From positions 496,001-560,000 of the forward strand of contig CAVPYZ010000004.1 of NCBI GenBank assembly GCA_963710165.1: a stretch of DNA of 64,000 bases. The letters run 5' to 3'. A model generated the notes under the pieces. That model searched no databases. It saw only the letters and a list, made by a program, of their open reading frames with translations, and was not told the DNA's origin. The stretch is from JACKIP01 sp963710165 (GTDB lineage: Bacteria; Pseudomonadota; Alphaproteobacteria; Micavibrionales; Micavibrionaceae). Shown here one piece after another: positions 37,355 through 46,459 of the stretch (position 1 is the stretch's first letter; the number at the start of each line of letters is the position of its first letter). Made by a program: the position numbers and the translations under genes.

Positions 37355-38261
37355 TTAAAAAGTCATAGGTACACAATTTTGCGATGCATCGGGAAAGCAT
37401 GCGGGGTTTGTGCAAACTCCATCAGGTTCAGGTGTTGTGTAAAAAATATTATTATAGTCGTAAAGTATAATACCTGTGCGTATAAAATCGCCGCAGCCAC
37501 CGGGTGTGCTACCAATGTCTAAATATTGTGTGTAATTAGTATCGTTTAGAACAGCCGCTGCGACCACGGGTTGATACCAAGAAGTTGCTGCAGGAGGTTG
37601 GAATGCATTTTCAATACCCGTATTCCATTGTGCAGCATTATTTGCGGGGTTTGTACAAGGAGCAGGTAATAGCCTTGGATCCGTCCCTGCATATTCATTG
37701 AAACTCAGAAACCCGTCTGTATCCGCAACAGGCATAAAATTCTGACATTTTGCAAGCTGCCATACATCACTCATGACTGTACACATTGTAATGTCATCCG
37801 GGTCGTAAGCGTCACGACTTAAATTACTCCGCCCACCTAAAAAGGTATGTCCAAAATTAGAAGATAAGTAAGGTGTAAGTGCGCTTATCACAAGATTATC
37901 TAAAGAACAATCAAGGGAGTTCTGGGAAACAATGTCCAGCATGTGACTCACTAAATATTTGTTCAGTCTCTTCTGCGGCTATATTATTTAAAATACCAAA
38001 GCAACTATAGTCTAGGACACTATCCGGTTTCCGAATATAGTTCTGCGCTTGACGAAGGCGGCGATTGCCTTCTAATACGGCTCTGCTTCTCAATGATTCA
38101 TAATATGTTGTATCACAGGTTCTGGTTGTTAAATCCGCAGGGGTAACAGGCAAGCCTGCAACAGCAAAAGAGCTTAATAATGTGAACGTACAAATGCTGC
38201 CAAGAAAAAGGGTTCTCTTGGAAATAAAATCTAATCCAGCTATTTTAAGTACGGTTAACAT
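37355..38261 (-). pseudogene. exported cysteine-containing protein split by an apparent frameshift
   Basis: Two overlapping frames read as one protein. The first (38261-37911) has a signal peptide ending SSFAVAG, then RTCDTTYYESLRSRAVLEGN and PDSVLDYSCFGILNN, and closes with an unrelated tail. The second (37951-37355, no ribosome binding site, GTG only) starts with SHMLDIVSQNSLDCSLDN and carries FGHTFLGGRSNLSRDAYDP and several Cys. Joining them near 37945 gives about 295 residues without a gap. It could be a sequence error or true inactivation. The gene sits between paralogues B and C in one minus-strand transcript. Family not recognised; expected location is the periplasm or outside. Confidence 0.6.
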
Positions 38262-38266
38262 ATGTA

Positions 38267-41149
38267 TTATCTATTTTGTTCTGCTTTCTGGCTTTCTATT
38301 ACGCTTAGTTCCAATAACATAGATGCTAGCATTTCTGAACGTAGTTCAACTTCCAATGTATCCCAATCTTGCATCAGCCCAACTGCCTTCAGCGCAACCT
38401 GTTTTCTTTTTACGTTAGCAGGCTTGTCATATAAGTTTATATAAAATTGCGGGTTTTGATAAATTTTCTTTGTAAGTATTTCCATCTGGGCATAATAACT
38501 TGGTCCAGCTTTTAAATATTCAGCAATATCCTCACCTGGAATGCCAAGTTCATCTAAAAGTATATACATATATTCAGCAGCACTTGGGTCACCTTGCGCT
38601 TTCAATGCAGCCTGAGCATGAAATGAATTTTCCGCGACACTTCTTTTGGCAAGCATAGCTCTTAAGTCGAGGTAGTTTGTATAAGGATGATCTTCATAGT
38701 CACCTTCCAAAAGTTCAAAGTCCTCAACAATATCAAAATCTGAGGGCGGCGGTCTGAAAGGTACCTCATGTCCATAAAGGTTTTTCGCCAATGCTATATA
38801 ATCGAATCTGTATTCTCTTTGTTCATCACTGGTTTCTGCGGGCGTTCTCAACGTGTCTATATGAAGTGTTTTTTCAGATGCAAAAACATCATAATAATCT
38901 ATGTCTTTATTATATTTTGAAGGGTCTGTTGCCCCCGCGCCACTATTTCCACACAGAAAACGCAATTTGTCATTATTATCACGCGGATTACAATAAGTAT
39001 CTTGAAATTGTCTCAAACGACCGCTGCGGTATTCTGTATTATTAACATTACTTGTTACTACCCTACCTAAATCGGATTCTACGCCACTGCCAGCGCTATC
39101 ATTTTCACGACCTAAGTGACGATTTGCTGCACGTGTGCTTAAAATACTTTGATTCAAATCTTGTTTGCGCTGCGTCATCGCCAAACCACGAACATTTGTT
39201 GCAAAGACACAAACACCTTCACTCGGGTGATAATCTTTATGTGCTTGTGCATGAAACTCTTGAAGTAATCTATGTGTTTCAAGTTCTATTTTAGCGTCGA
39301 AGAAAGAGCCTATAATAACGACCTGTTGCATTGCAACTGCCGTTAATTCTTCTGCCATTCCCATCATGCTTGGAATTAAATAACCCGCAAGCCAATCTTG
39401 TACCAACCAACGTTCATATTCGAATAACTCTATGTCCCAAAATGGTCTTAGAACATTTTGATGTAATTCCCTTACAATAGTACACGTACTATCTGTAAAT
39501 GTACAAGAACCAGGCCCTGTACATGGCCCCGGTGATCCACTACAACTTGGGCCTATGCACCATCCATTACAGGCACATTCATTCTGACCTGTACAGAATC
39601 CGCTTGAACATGTTCCAATACTTAAACCCAAGGAAATTGTAATTGCACCACTTGGGCTAATAGCGACAGCGAGGCCTAAAGTTGTTCCAAGGCTGCCAAT
39701 CGCACCGCCAAGATCGCCGCCAATCGCTGTCGTCAGTCCACCTAAAGTTCCAACGCCCAACGTTGTGCCCAAGTCGGCAATACTTGTTCCTGCAAGCGCG
39801 TCAAGACCAATACCAGTCGCAGCAGAGAAGGTACCAAGATCGAAAGATATTGCGTTAGCAAGATCAAGAGCATTATCAAGACCTAGATTAGCGAGATTAT
39901 CGAAACTAATATCTGTAAAATTTGAAAGATCTAGCCCAAGCGCGCTTGATAGATTATTGGCCAGATTTGCTGGGTTAATACCTATAATGTTGGAGATATC
40001 CGCGATGCTACCAAGATCTAAAGCGTTTGTTAAAACATCAAGATCAAGATTTGCCAAATCTGCAATTGGAATGTTCAGTGTAGAAGATAAATTCCCTAAA
40101 AGGGTATTAACATTAAGTCCCAATGTTGATGCAAGGTCGTCAAGATTATCTATTCCCAAACCAGATAAAGATGAAAAATCGAAGTTTAGTATTTCATTAA
40201 TATCCAAATTTGCAAGTCCAGTCAGGTTACCCAAAAGATCTTCAGGATTCACACCAAGCGCGCCAGTTAAGTTATTTAATAAACTCGAGGGATCTAACCC
40301 GATAAGGCTGGCTATATCATCTAGACCGCCAATATTCAATAAGTCCAGATTAGCCAGATCTACATTTAAAAGATTGCTAACTGTCGTACCCAAGTCCCCT
40401 GCTAGCCCGTTAAGAACACTTGTAGGCAAACCTAAATTTCCTATAAGGTCGCCTAAATTATCTATTCCCAAACCACTAAGCTCAGCAAAATCAAAATTAA
40501 TAAATTGGTCTATATCTATATTTAGTGAACCGGTGATATTTTCCACAAGCCCACCGAAGTCAACACCTAGGTTTCCCGCGATACTCGTCAGATTTCCAAT
40601 ATCAAAATTAGAAAATACATTCGCTGTGTTCAGAATGTCATTGAAGTTTCCACCCAGGATACCATTAAACTCACCCAATATCGTGTTCGGATTTATACCT
40701 AATGAGCTACCAAGATCAAGAAACGTATCAAGTTGTCCAAGTGCACCATTTGTCAAAGAACCTAGATTACCTAATTGCCCTGTGCCAATGCTCAATAAGC
40801 TATCAAGGCTTCCATTTGGCAGAGAAGATAATATTCCGGCAGTTGCGTTTGTAACACCGGGAAATCCACTCGCAAGAGCAGAGCTATCCAAAGCAATTAT
40901 GTCATTTAACTGTGTTGGTGTAAGACCACCAAGTTCTTGAAAAACTGATGAAGGAATATTGTTGACAATTTGTTGTCCGCCTGTTGGTAAACCATTTAAA
41001 TTGCCTAAGAGGCCTGTTATTTGCGTATTTGTAAGCTGCGCTTGGACAGGTTTTGCTAAAATATTATAGGAACTGCCCCCGCCAAAAATAAGCGCGGAAA
41101 ATACTATTCCAACGATAACTGCGCTAAAAATGCGAAGACATGAATTCAT
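38267..41149 (-). CDS. secreted paralogue C: Leu/Asn/Gly repeat region, cysteine knot and YHPSE domain
   Basis: A 960-residue exported protein. After a signal segment (about 1-37, ending VQAQ), residues roughly 80-485 are repeats built on a phrase like LSGLGIDNLDDLASTLGLN followed by LLGNLSSTLN and LANLDL. The unit is roughly 40-50 residues, about half of it Leu, Asn, Gly and Asp. A Cys-rich stretch follows at about 508-556 (GTCSSGFCTGQNECACNGWC and more, eleven Cys). Then, from about 590, comes the shared domain with ELTAVAMQQVVIIGSFFDAK, AHKDYHPSEGVCVF, YCNPRDNN, NKDIDYYDVF and PSYYAQMEILTKKIYQNP. First gene of its transcript, divergent from glmU. An elongated surface or channel-associated role is inference. 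Confidence 0.72.
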   Translation of the reverse strand: MNSCLRIFSAVIVGIVFSALIFGGGSSYNILAKPVQAQLTNTQITGLLGNLNGLPTGGQQIVNNIPSSVFQELGGLTPTQLNDIIALDSSALASGFPGVTNATAGILSSLPNGSLDSLLSIGTGQLGNLGSLTNGALGQLDTFLDLGSSLGINPNTILGEFNGILGGNFNDILNTANVFSNFDIGNLTSIAGNLGVDFGGLVENITGSLNIDIDQFINFDFAELSGLGIDNLGDLIGNLGLPTSVLNGLAGDLGTTVSNLLNVDLANLDLLNIGGLDDIASLIGLDPSSLLNNLTGALGVNPEDLLGNLTGLANLDINEILNFDFSSLSGLGIDNLDDLASTLGLNVNTLLGNLSSTLNIPIADLANLDLDVLTNALDLGSIADISNIIGINPANLANNLSSALGLDLSNFTDISFDNLANLGLDNALDLANAISFDLGTFSAATGIGLDALAGTSIADLGTTLGVGTLGGLTTAIGGDLGGAIGSLGTTLGLAVAISPSGAITISLGLSIGTCSSGFCTGQNECACNGWCIGPSCSGSPGPCTGPGSCTFTDSTCTIVRELHQNVLRPFWDIELFEYERWLVQDWLAGYLIPSMMGMAEELTAVAMQQVVIIGSFFDAKIELETHRLLQEFHAQAHKDYHPSEGVCVFATNVRGLAMTQRKQDLNQSILSTRAANRHLGRENDSAGSGVESDLGRVVTSNVNNTEYRSGRLRQFQDTYCNPRDNNDKLRFLCGNSGAGATDPSKYNKDIDYYDVFASEKTLHIDTLRTPAETSDEQREYRFDYIALAKNLYGHEVPFRPPPSDFDIVEDFELLEGDYEDHPYTNYLDLRAMLAKRSVAENSFHAQAALKAQGDPSAAEYMYILLDELGIPGEDIAEYLKAGPSYYAQMEILTKKIYQNPQFYINLYDKPANVKRKQVALKAVGLMQDWDTLEVELRSEMLASMLLELSVIESQKAEQNR

Positions 41150-41311
41150 ATGCGATATATATCTAATTTTTTTTATCTACCAATGCTAACATAAATCAAT
41201 AATAGAATGCACGAAAAGCGTTTTCTTAAGCAAATTTTTCTTTTATCTGTAATCTGTTGTAATCAGGTGTGAATTGCTCATAACTGTTTTATCATTCTAA
41301 ATATAAATGAA

Positions 41312-42640
41312 ATGGCAGGCATCATGGATAATTTATCGGTTATTATTTTAGCAGCGGGGAAGGGGAGTAGGATGAAATCCTCTCTGCCCAAAGTGATGCA
41401 CAAAATTGGCGGCAGACCAATGATAAGTTGGGTTATCGAAGCGGCTGAGGCATTAATTCCTTCTGAGATTATTGTCGTTGTCGGGCCGGATATGAATATG
41501 CTTTCCGATTTAGTTGCGCCGCATCATGTGGCATTGCAGGAAACACAAAACGGAACGGCGGGCGCTGTTAAAGCAGCCTTACCGCATCTGAAAAATAAAT
41601 GTGGAAAAGTTTTAATCTTATTGGGAGATGAGCCTTTTGTCTCTATTGATGCCCTACAAGGTATGGTTACGGCTTCGTCTCCGTCCATTATGGCGTTTCA
41701 CGCCGAAGATCCCACTGGCTTTGGTCGTATGGTTCAACGTGCCGATAAGGCATTACAAAAAATCGTTGAGGAAAAGGACGCAAATGAGAGGCAGAGAGAA
41801 ATCATGCTTTGTAACGCGGGAAACTTTTGCTTGTCATATGATGATTTAGAAAAATGGCTGCCTCAGATTGTTAATGATAATGCACAAAACGAATATTATC
41901 TGACCGATTTGCCTGAGATTGCGGCAGAGGACAGCATCTTTTTTGACATCGTCGAAGTGGATGCAGAGCAGGGGTGGGGTATTAATGATCGTACTCAACT
42001 GGCCATTCATGAAACGCACATCCAAAACATTCTGCGGGTCGAGGCAATGCAAAACGGCGTTACGATGATCGACCCGATGACTACGTTTTTGTCGTGGGAT
42101 ACCGTTTTTGGGCAAGACGTCACTATTGAACCCAATGTTTATTTTGGCGAAGGCGTTGAGGTTGCAGATGGCGTGCAAATTAAGGCCTTTAGCCATATTG
42201 AAAAATCAAGAATAGGAGAAAATTCTATCATTGGACCATTCGCCAGATTACGTCCGGGCGCATTACTTGATCATGATGTGAAAATCGGTAATTTTGTAGA
42301 AGTTAAAAACGCACATCTACATAAAGGTGTAAAAGCCAATCATCACGGCTATATCGGTGATGCAGAGGTTGGCGCAGGCACTAATTTTTCCTGCGGTGCG
42401 ATTACAGTTAATTATGACGGCTATCATAAACATAAAACAATTATCGGTGAGAACGTTATGGTGGGCAGTAACGTTAGCCTGATCGCACCGATTGAGGTAG
42501 GCAGCGGCGCCTTTATTGCTGCAGGCACAACCATATCAGAAAACATTCCTGCTGATGCTCTCGCCATTGAACGCCAGAAACCTGATTTAAAAAATGGGTG
42601 GGCGTCAGAATATAAAAAACGTAAACAGAAAGAAAAATAA
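41312..42640 (+). CDS. glmU: bifunctional UDP-N-acetylglucosamine pyrophosphorylase / glucosamine-1-phosphate N-acetyltransferase
   Basis: Makes UDP-GlcNAc, the precursor for peptidoglycan and lipid A. The N-terminal domain has the uridyltransferase motif ILAAGKGSRM; the C-terminal left-handed beta-helix has NFVEVKNAHLHKG, the acetyltransferase segment HHGYIGDAEVGAGTNFSCG and ITVNYDGYHKH. The 442-residue length is normal. ATG 41324 (MDNLSVIILAAG) is an alternative start with AGG just upstream. glmS follows with no gap, so the two are cotranscribed and act in the same pathway. Confidence 0.96.
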   Translation: MAGIMDNLSVIILAAGKGSRMKSSLPKVMHKIGGRPMISWVIEAAEALIPSEIIVVVGPDMNMLSDLVAPHHVALQETQNGTAGAVKAALPHLKNKCGKVLILLGDEPFVSIDALQGMVTASSPSIMAFHAEDPTGFGRMVQRADKALQKIVEEKDANERQREIMLCNAGNFCLSYDDLEKWLPQIVNDNAQNEYYLTDLPEIAAEDSIFFDIVEVDAEQGWGINDRTQLAIHETHIQNILRVEAMQNGVTMIDPMTTFLSWDTVFGQDVTIEPNVYFGEGVEVADGVQIKAFSHIEKSRIGENSIIGPFARLRPGALLDHDVKIGNFVEVKNAHLHKGVKANHHGYIGDAEVGAGTNFSCGAITVNYDGYHKHKTIIGENVMVGSNVSLIAPIEVGSGAFIAAGTTISENIPADALAIERQKPDLKNGWASEYKKRKQKEK

Positions 42641-44470
42641 ATGTGCGGAATTATAGGAATAGTTTCACAAAAAAGCGTGACAGATAATCTGGTGGAGGGG
42701 CTGTCTCGTTTAGAATATCGCGGCTATGATTCTGCGGGTATTGCAACATTGGTTGATGGCAAGATCGAACGCCGCCGCGCAGAGGGAAAGTTGAAAAACC
42801 TGAGTGACCGTCTTTATAAAGAGCCTTTGGATGGTACAATCGGCATTGGCCACACACGCTGGGCAACACATGGCGGACCAACAGAAAATAATGCGCATCC
42901 GCATGCAACAGACAAAGTCGCCGTTGTTCATAATGGAATCATTGAAAATTATCAGGAATTAAAGAAAGAGCTTGCCGATCATCAGGTGAGTTTTGTCACC
43001 GAAACCGACACGGAAGTGATTGCACATCTTGTGACATTATTCCTAAATCAGGGGCTTTCTCCACGTGATGCTGCAAATAAGGCCTTTGCAAAACTGGAAG
43101 GAGCTTTTGCGCTTGTGCTTCTTTTTACGGGTGAAGAGAATTTGATGATTGGTATGCGTCAAGGCACGCCTCTGGCGATAGGATTTGGTAAAAAGGAAAT
43201 GTTATTGGCATCTGACTCTTATGCGCTTGCGCCTTTTACACAAAAAGTATGCTTTTTGGAAGATGGCGACCGCGTTATTTTGTCGCGTGATGCTGTTGAA
43301 ATCTATGTGAATGATAATGAACCTGTCCAACGCGAAGTGCGCGTAACCGCACAATCAGGTGCCACAACAGGTAAGGGCGAATATGCCCATTTTATGTTGA
43401 AAGAAATCTATGAACAGCCTGAAGTTATCGGTGATACGCTGAATAGTTTTATTAACCCCGCAACGGGTGAAATTATGATTCAGGAAGATATTCTTGATGC
43501 TTTGGCAAAAGCACCGCGTCTGACCTTGATTGCCTGTGGAACAGCATTTTATGCATGTATGGTGGCAAAACACTGGTTAGAGCGCGTTGCAAAAGTACCG
43601 TGCGAGGTTGATATTGCATCTGAATTTCGCTACCGCGAAGCGCCGCTTCCGAAAGACGGCGTTGCGATTTTTGTATCGCAGTCCGGTGAAACCCTTGATA
43701 CGTTGGAAGCGCTACGATATTGCAAGCGTCAAAACCAGAAAATTTTAAGTATTGTCAATACGATAGAAAGCACGATTGAACGTGAATCCGACATGATCTT
43801 GCGTACCCTTGCGGGGCCCGAAATTGGGGTGGCGTCTACAAAGGCATTTACAACGCAGATTACAACGCTTGCTTGTGTGTCTTTGGCGCTTGCTGCCAAA
43901 ATGGGCAAATGCTCCACAACGGAGGTTGAAGAAATGACGCAGGCACTACGCCAGATTCCCAAGGCGGTATCACAAATTTTATTGCACGATAAGGAGATTG
44001 AGAAAGTCGCGTGGGACATTACAAAATCTCGCGATATGTTATATCTGGGGCGCGGTGGTATGTACCCGATTGCGCTTGAAGGCGCTTTAAAAATGAAAGA
44101 AATTTCATATATCCACGCCGAAGGCTACGCCGCCGGTGAAATGAAACATGGCCCGATTGCGTTAATAGATGACCGCGTTCCGATTATTGTGGTTGCACCG
44201 GGGAATGATCCACTCTTCGAAAAAACCGCATCAAATACACAAGAGGCGATTGCGCGCGGCGGGCGCGTTGTTCTGTTTTCCGATGCGCAAGGTGTCAAAT
44301 CTCTAAAAGATTCTGCACAACATGTTGTTGAATTGGAAGAAGTCCACCCCTTCGTCGCTCCAATTCTCTATACCGTGCCGATGCAACTTCTGGCATATCA
44401 TGTGGCATATATTAAAGGCACAGACGTTGACCAGCCACGCAATCTGGCGAAGTCGGTAACGGTGGAGTAG
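42641..44470 (+). CDS. glmS: glutamine-fructose-6-phosphate aminotransferase (isomerizing)
   Basis: First committed step of amino-sugar synthesis: fructose-6-phosphate plus glutamine gives glucosamine-6-phosphate. The 609-residue protein begins MCGIIGIV with the Cys nucleophile of the class II amidotransferase domain, followed by HTRWATHGGPTENNAHPH. The isomerase half has two SIS domains (IFVSQSGETLDTLEAL; AEGYAAGEMKHGPIAL) and the canonical end LAKSVTVE. Starts immediately after the glmU stop. I saw no glmS ribozyme in its upstream region, as expected when it is in an operon with glmU. Confidence 0.97.
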   Translation: MCGIIGIVSQKSVTDNLVEGLSRLEYRGYDSAGIATLVDGKIERRRAEGKLKNLSDRLYKEPLDGTIGIGHTRWATHGGPTENNAHPHATDKVAVVHNGIIENYQELKKELADHQVSFVTETDTEVIAHLVTLFLNQGLSPRDAANKAFAKLEGAFALVLLFTGEENLMIGMRQGTPLAIGFGKKEMLLASDSYALAPFTQKVCFLEDGDRVILSRDAVEIYVNDNEPVQREVRVTAQSGATTGKGEYAHFMLKEIYEQPEVIGDTLNSFINPATGEIMIQEDILDALAKAPRLTLIACGTAFYACMVAKHWLERVAKVPCEVDIASEFRYREAPLPKDGVAIFVSQSGETLDTLEALRYCKRQNQKILSIVNTIESTIERESDMILRTLAGPEIGVASTKAFTTQITTLACVSLALAAKMGKCSTTEVEEMTQALRQIPKAVSQILLHDKEIEKVAWDITKSRDMLYLGRGGMYPIALEGALKMKEISYIHAEGYAAGEMKHGPIALIDDRVPIIVVAPGNDPLFEKTASNTQEAIARGGRVVLFSDAQGVKSLKDSAQHVVELEEVHPFVAPILYTVPMQLLAYHVAYIKGTDVDQPRNLAKSVTVE

Positions 44471-44791
44471 GTATGAATATGTATTTTATCCTACTCGAAG
44501 TTTATTTGTTTTCCCCCATTCTATGTGCCCTCTAATAATAGCATAAGGATCTCTCGGAAAAAATGTTGTGTGATAAAAAATACTGAGTATGAGCATCAGA
44601 ATAATAGAACATAAGGCAGATATAAAAATCTGTTTGGAACGCTTTTTAACGAAACGTTTTATTTTGTAAATTTTAAAATTTTAGAAACAAGACAATTCTT
44701 TTTAGGGTTAAGTTGAAACAATCAAATCACATAATAAATTTAAAATAGTTCTAGAATGTGATTATTAATTTCCTTGAATACAGTAGTATGA
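44471..44791. other. 321-base AT-rich gap after glmS
   Basis: GGAGTAGG overlapping the glmS stop can pair with CCTACTC at 44490-44496; no T run follows, so it is only a weak terminator candidate. The minus strand contains a membrane-protein-like frame without a normal start codon (listed separately). The rest is AT-rich with no gene or RNA that I can recognise. Confidence 0.4.
44486..44680 (-). pseudogene. small membrane-protein-like frame lacking a standard start codon
   Basis: Read on the minus strand, this frame gives a basic start (KIKRFVKKRSKQ), a hydrophobic span (IFISALCSIILMLILSIF) and a polar end (FFPRDPYAIIRGHIEWGK) up to TAA. That is the layout of a single-pass inner-membrane protein of about 55-64 residues. 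Between the upstream stop at 44681 and the membrane span there is no ATG, GTG or TTG; only ATT or ATA codons are available, and no Shine-Dalgarno is visible. It is either a remnant, a gene with a damaged start, or chance. Confidence 0.3.
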
Positions 44792-45316
44792 CTATTTTAT
44801 CTGCTTAGGTCCGTTTAGAAAATGAAATCTTACAATGCCCATAATATTGGAAAGAAGCGTAATTGTTTCAAACATTATGCCTGGAATAGACCATTCAATA
44901 TAGAGGTAGATAAGCCATATAGATGTGCTTGTAATACTTATAAGGCGGTAAAATAAATCGTTTTTAACCGTTTCCGAGATACGCCCTATAAAGAATGCAA
45001 TAACAGGTAGTATGGGAAGGCCGGAAGTCGAAATCATGAATAAGTATAGACAAAAACATATAGCAGGAGTTGCGAGGCCTATCCTCCAAAGCAGTGAAAG
45101 TTTCTGCCCGATTGCAGCTTGTAACAAGCTTGTAAAACATGCAGCGATCGCCATTGAAGCGCCGGGGATTAAACCTTGAAATAAGTAGCTTAGGCCAATT
45201 AATAATGATGCCAAACCATTAGCAATTAACATGTGTGTGAGTTTTGCAAATTGAAACCGTACAATTGCGACAGGTAGCGCAATCCATCCGAAAATTTGGG
45301 CTAGAATTTCCAACAA
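44792..45316 (-). CDS. YgjV-family inner membrane protein
   Basis: A 174-residue protein with about six hydrophobic segments and short loops. The opening ILAQIFGWIALPVAIVRFQF, then LLIGLSYLFQGLIPGASMAI and the ISITSTSIWLIYLYIEWSIP segment resemble the YgjV (Imp-YgjV) family, whose function is not known. It starts six bases after the queH stop on the same strand, so it may be cotranscribed with the queuosine genes, although no functional link is evident. Confidence 0.65.
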   Translation of the reverse strand: MLEILAQIFGWIALPVAIVRFQFAKLTHMLIANGLASLLIGLSYLFQGLIPGASMAIAACFTSLLQAAIGQKLSLLWRIGLATPAICFCLYLFMISTSGLPILPVIAFFIGRISETVKNDLFYRLISITSTSIWLIYLYIEWSIPGIMFETITLLSNIMGIVRFHFLNGPKQIK

Positions 45317-45322
45317 AAAGCC

Positions 45323-45985
45323 CTACTGAATTTTTTCTTCGTAAAACTTCTCGCCGATTTCAATTTCTTCGCGGCCATTTTGTTTGCGCCAGTTATTCGT
45401 GTCGCGAAGGGAGAAAATACAGCCACAATATTCTTGTTGGTAAAAACTTTCGCGCTTGGCTATTTCATACATGCGGTTGGCGCCGCCGCCCTTGCGCCAG
45501 TTATATGTCCAGTATGTAATGCCGTCATAATGGCTGGCGGCGGTTTCGCCGCATCCATTTATTTGTTCCATGTTTTTCCAACGCGAAATACCGAGCGAGC
45601 TGGTAATATTTGAAAATCCGTTTTCGGAGGCATATAGTGCCGTGCGTTCAAAGCGCATATCAAAGCAAGCTGTGCAGCGTTTGCCGCGTTCGGGCTCCAT
45701 TTCCATACCTTTGGCGCGTGCAAACCAGTTTTGCACATCGTAATCGGCGTCAATAAAATCAATACCTAATTTATCTGCAAAGCGAATGTTTTCATCTTTA
45801 CGAATACGATATTCCTTGCGCGGATGAATATTGGGATTATAGAAAAAAATTGTCAGATCAATGCCGTCATCAATCATACGCTCCATCAAGTCCCCCGCGC
45901 AGGGGGCGCAACATGAATGCATAAGAACCTTCGGGTCATTGTTAGGAGGGATCAGTTTTTCGAGTTGTTGAACAGTTTGTGGCAT
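45323..45985 (-). CDS. queH: epoxyqueuosine reductase QueH
   Basis: Final step of queuosine synthesis in tRNA: reduction of epoxyqueuosine. This is the QueH (DUF208) type, unrelated to QueG. The 220-residue protein shows the paired Cys motifs LMHSCCAPCAGDL and KRCTACFDMR, the YNPNIHPRKEY segment and a C-terminal QQEYCGCIFSLRDTN; these cysteines bind an iron-sulfur cluster and a mononuclear iron. queA, which makes its substrate, lies close upstream on the same strand, separated by one unknown gene. Confidence 0.93.
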   Translation of the reverse strand: MPQTVQQLEKLIPPNNDPKVLMHSCCAPCAGDLMERMIDDGIDLTIFFYNPNIHPRKEYRIRKDENIRFADKLGIDFIDADYDVQNWFARAKGMEMEPERGKRCTACFDMRFERTALYASENGFSNITSSLGISRWKNMEQINGCGETAASHYDGITYWTYNWRKGGGANRMYEIAKRESFYQQEYCGCIFSLRDTNNWRKQNGREEIEIGEKFYEEKIQ

Positions 45986-45993
45986 GGTAATTA

Positions 45994-46446
45994 TTATATC
46001 TCAGGATCGTCGGATGTAAACGTCACGTCATCATTATGAGAGATTCCAAGTCTATTCGCGGCAAGTACGACTTTATCATAATTATCTGACAGGTTTGCTA
46101 TCGCAATTGCCCATGTGCCGGAAATGTTATTTAATTCCTTCCCCAATCGTATTTCACTTAACATATCTCTAGGCGACACAATGCCGCGCTCTTGTTCTGG
46201 TTTGAGTGGACTTAATGCTATTATGGAATTTTTAGCAGCATCCTCTGGATTATCTCTATGATATTCTAAAGATAGTTTTTCGGAACGAATGCCAAATAAG
46301 ACAATATTCACAATACTTGATGATTTTTCGCTATCTTTGAGATCTTCTATAATTTCAGATCTGCTACGCTCATTATCAATAATTTGATAAGCATCTGCTA
46401 TAACTTGAAGAGCTTCAGCTTCAGACATTTGTATTTGATCGATCAT
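45994..46446 (-). CDS. hypothetical protein between queA and queH
   Basis: About 150 residues from ATG 46446, chosen because AGAGGA lies eight bases upstream; a longer frame to 46566 would overlap queA by more than 100 bases. The product is soluble, acidic and helical at first (MSEAEALQVIADAYQIID), then mixed (SSIVNIVLFGIRSEKLSLEY) and ends TFTSDDPEI. No signal peptide, Cys motif or recognised domain. Its place between two queuosine genes makes a role in that pathway possible but unsupported. Confidence 0.55.
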   Translation of the reverse strand: MIDQIQMSEAEALQVIADAYQIIDNERSRSEIIEDLKDSEKSSSIVNIVLFGIRSEKLSLEYHRDNPEDAAKNSIIALSPLKPEQERGIVSPRDMLSEIRLGKELNNISGTWAIAIANLSDNYDKVVLAANRLGISHNDDVTFTSDDPEI

Positions 46447-46459
46447 TATTACATCCTCT

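Noticed and set aside
39765..40940. A 391-codon open frame on the plus strand, opposite the repeat region of paralogue C
   Set aside because: Its product is Ser/Pro/Arg/Leu-rich with no domain or ribosome binding site. The frame stays open only because the repeated Leu/Asn/Gly codons on the minus strand give no stops on the other strand.
42500..42645. A glmS ribozyme or riboswitch before glmS
   Set aside because: glmS begins directly at the glmU stop, leaving no leader for a ribozyme; that RNA is typical of Firmicutes.
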